In this document: positions 11,991-11,998 of the stretch, piece after piece
Layout of the letters: each line of letters begins with the position of its first letter
Position numbering within the stretch: position 1 is the first letter of the stretch
DNA from: Bacteroidota bacterium
GTDB taxonomy: Bacteria; Bacteroidota; Bacteroidia; Chitinophagales; Saprospiraceae
Direction: 5' to 3'
Assembly (NCBI GenBank): GCA_008501835.1
Contig: QQUB01000381.1
Coordinates: 1 to 11,998, forward strand
Length of the DNA: 11,998 nt
The notes under the pieces: model-generated
The model's input: only the letters and a program-made list of their open reading frames with translations
The model's database searches: none
What the model was told of the DNA's origin: nothing
Made by a program: the position numbers and the translations under genes

Positions 11991-11998
11991 GCCTCCGA
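11984..11998. terminator. Possible half of a terminator cut by the window end
   Basis: Six A (11984-11989) followed by TGCCTCCGA at the end of the window would read TCGGAGGCATTTTTT on the minus strand. That is the typical right arm and T run of a terminator for a minus-strand gene coming from outside. The other arm would lie beyond 11998. Confidence 0.3.

Overview
The window looks like chromosomal DNA of a Bacteroidota member, probably from the Saprospiria/Chitinophagia side. Supporting signs are two proteins with type A sorting domains of the type IX secretion system (T9SS), a secreted TPR-CHAT protein, a small protein with the LTQGFHQ signature, a collagen-like tail-fibre-type protein with an S74 chaperone domain, the lack of Shine-Dalgarno sequences, and promoter-like TAnnTTTG boxes. 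The genus assignment is inference.

Layout. (1) 2-775 (+): C-terminal part of a subtilisin-like (S8) protease with a T9SS sorting domain, cut by the window edge. (2) 906-3836 (+): a 976-residue TPR-CHAT (caspase-like) protein with a signal peptide and a C-terminal membrane anchor. The protease and the first third of the CHAT gene are AT-rich; base composition changes abruptly inside the CHAT gene near 1755 and again near 3230, so the gene looks mosaic. (3) 3832-3935: a 39-nt near-perfect inverted repeat over the CHAT stop codon, followed by small GC-rich hairpins. (4) 4007-4423 (+): moaE, the large subunit of molybdopterin synthase. (5) 7506-4570 (-): a two-gene operon of a small T9SS cargo protein (165 aa) and an 809-aa collagen-like protein with four Gly-X-Y blocks, three spacer modules, an S74 chaperone and a terminal coiled coil. 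(6) 7507-7907: a 401-nt divergent intergenic region. (7) 7908-11294 (+): mfd, the transcription-repair coupling factor. (8) 11447-11838 (+): rnpB, the RNase P RNA, ending in its own P1 stem plus a T run. (9) 11846-11998: no gene seen; possibly a dispersed repeat and half of a terminator.

How the parts relate. mfd, rnpB and moaE are housekeeping genes. The accessory content is the S8/CHAT pair, two protease-class proteins predicted to act outside the cytoplasm, and the surface-fibre operon. The most interesting points are the mosaic CHAT gene beside a secreted subtilase, the pairing of a T9SS-tagged small protein with a trimeric collagen-like fibre, and a pattern suggesting that several mRNAs here are nearly leaderless. 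That last point can be calibrated inside the window by the rnpB 5' end. No CRISPR array, tRNA, insertion sequence or phage genome was seen.
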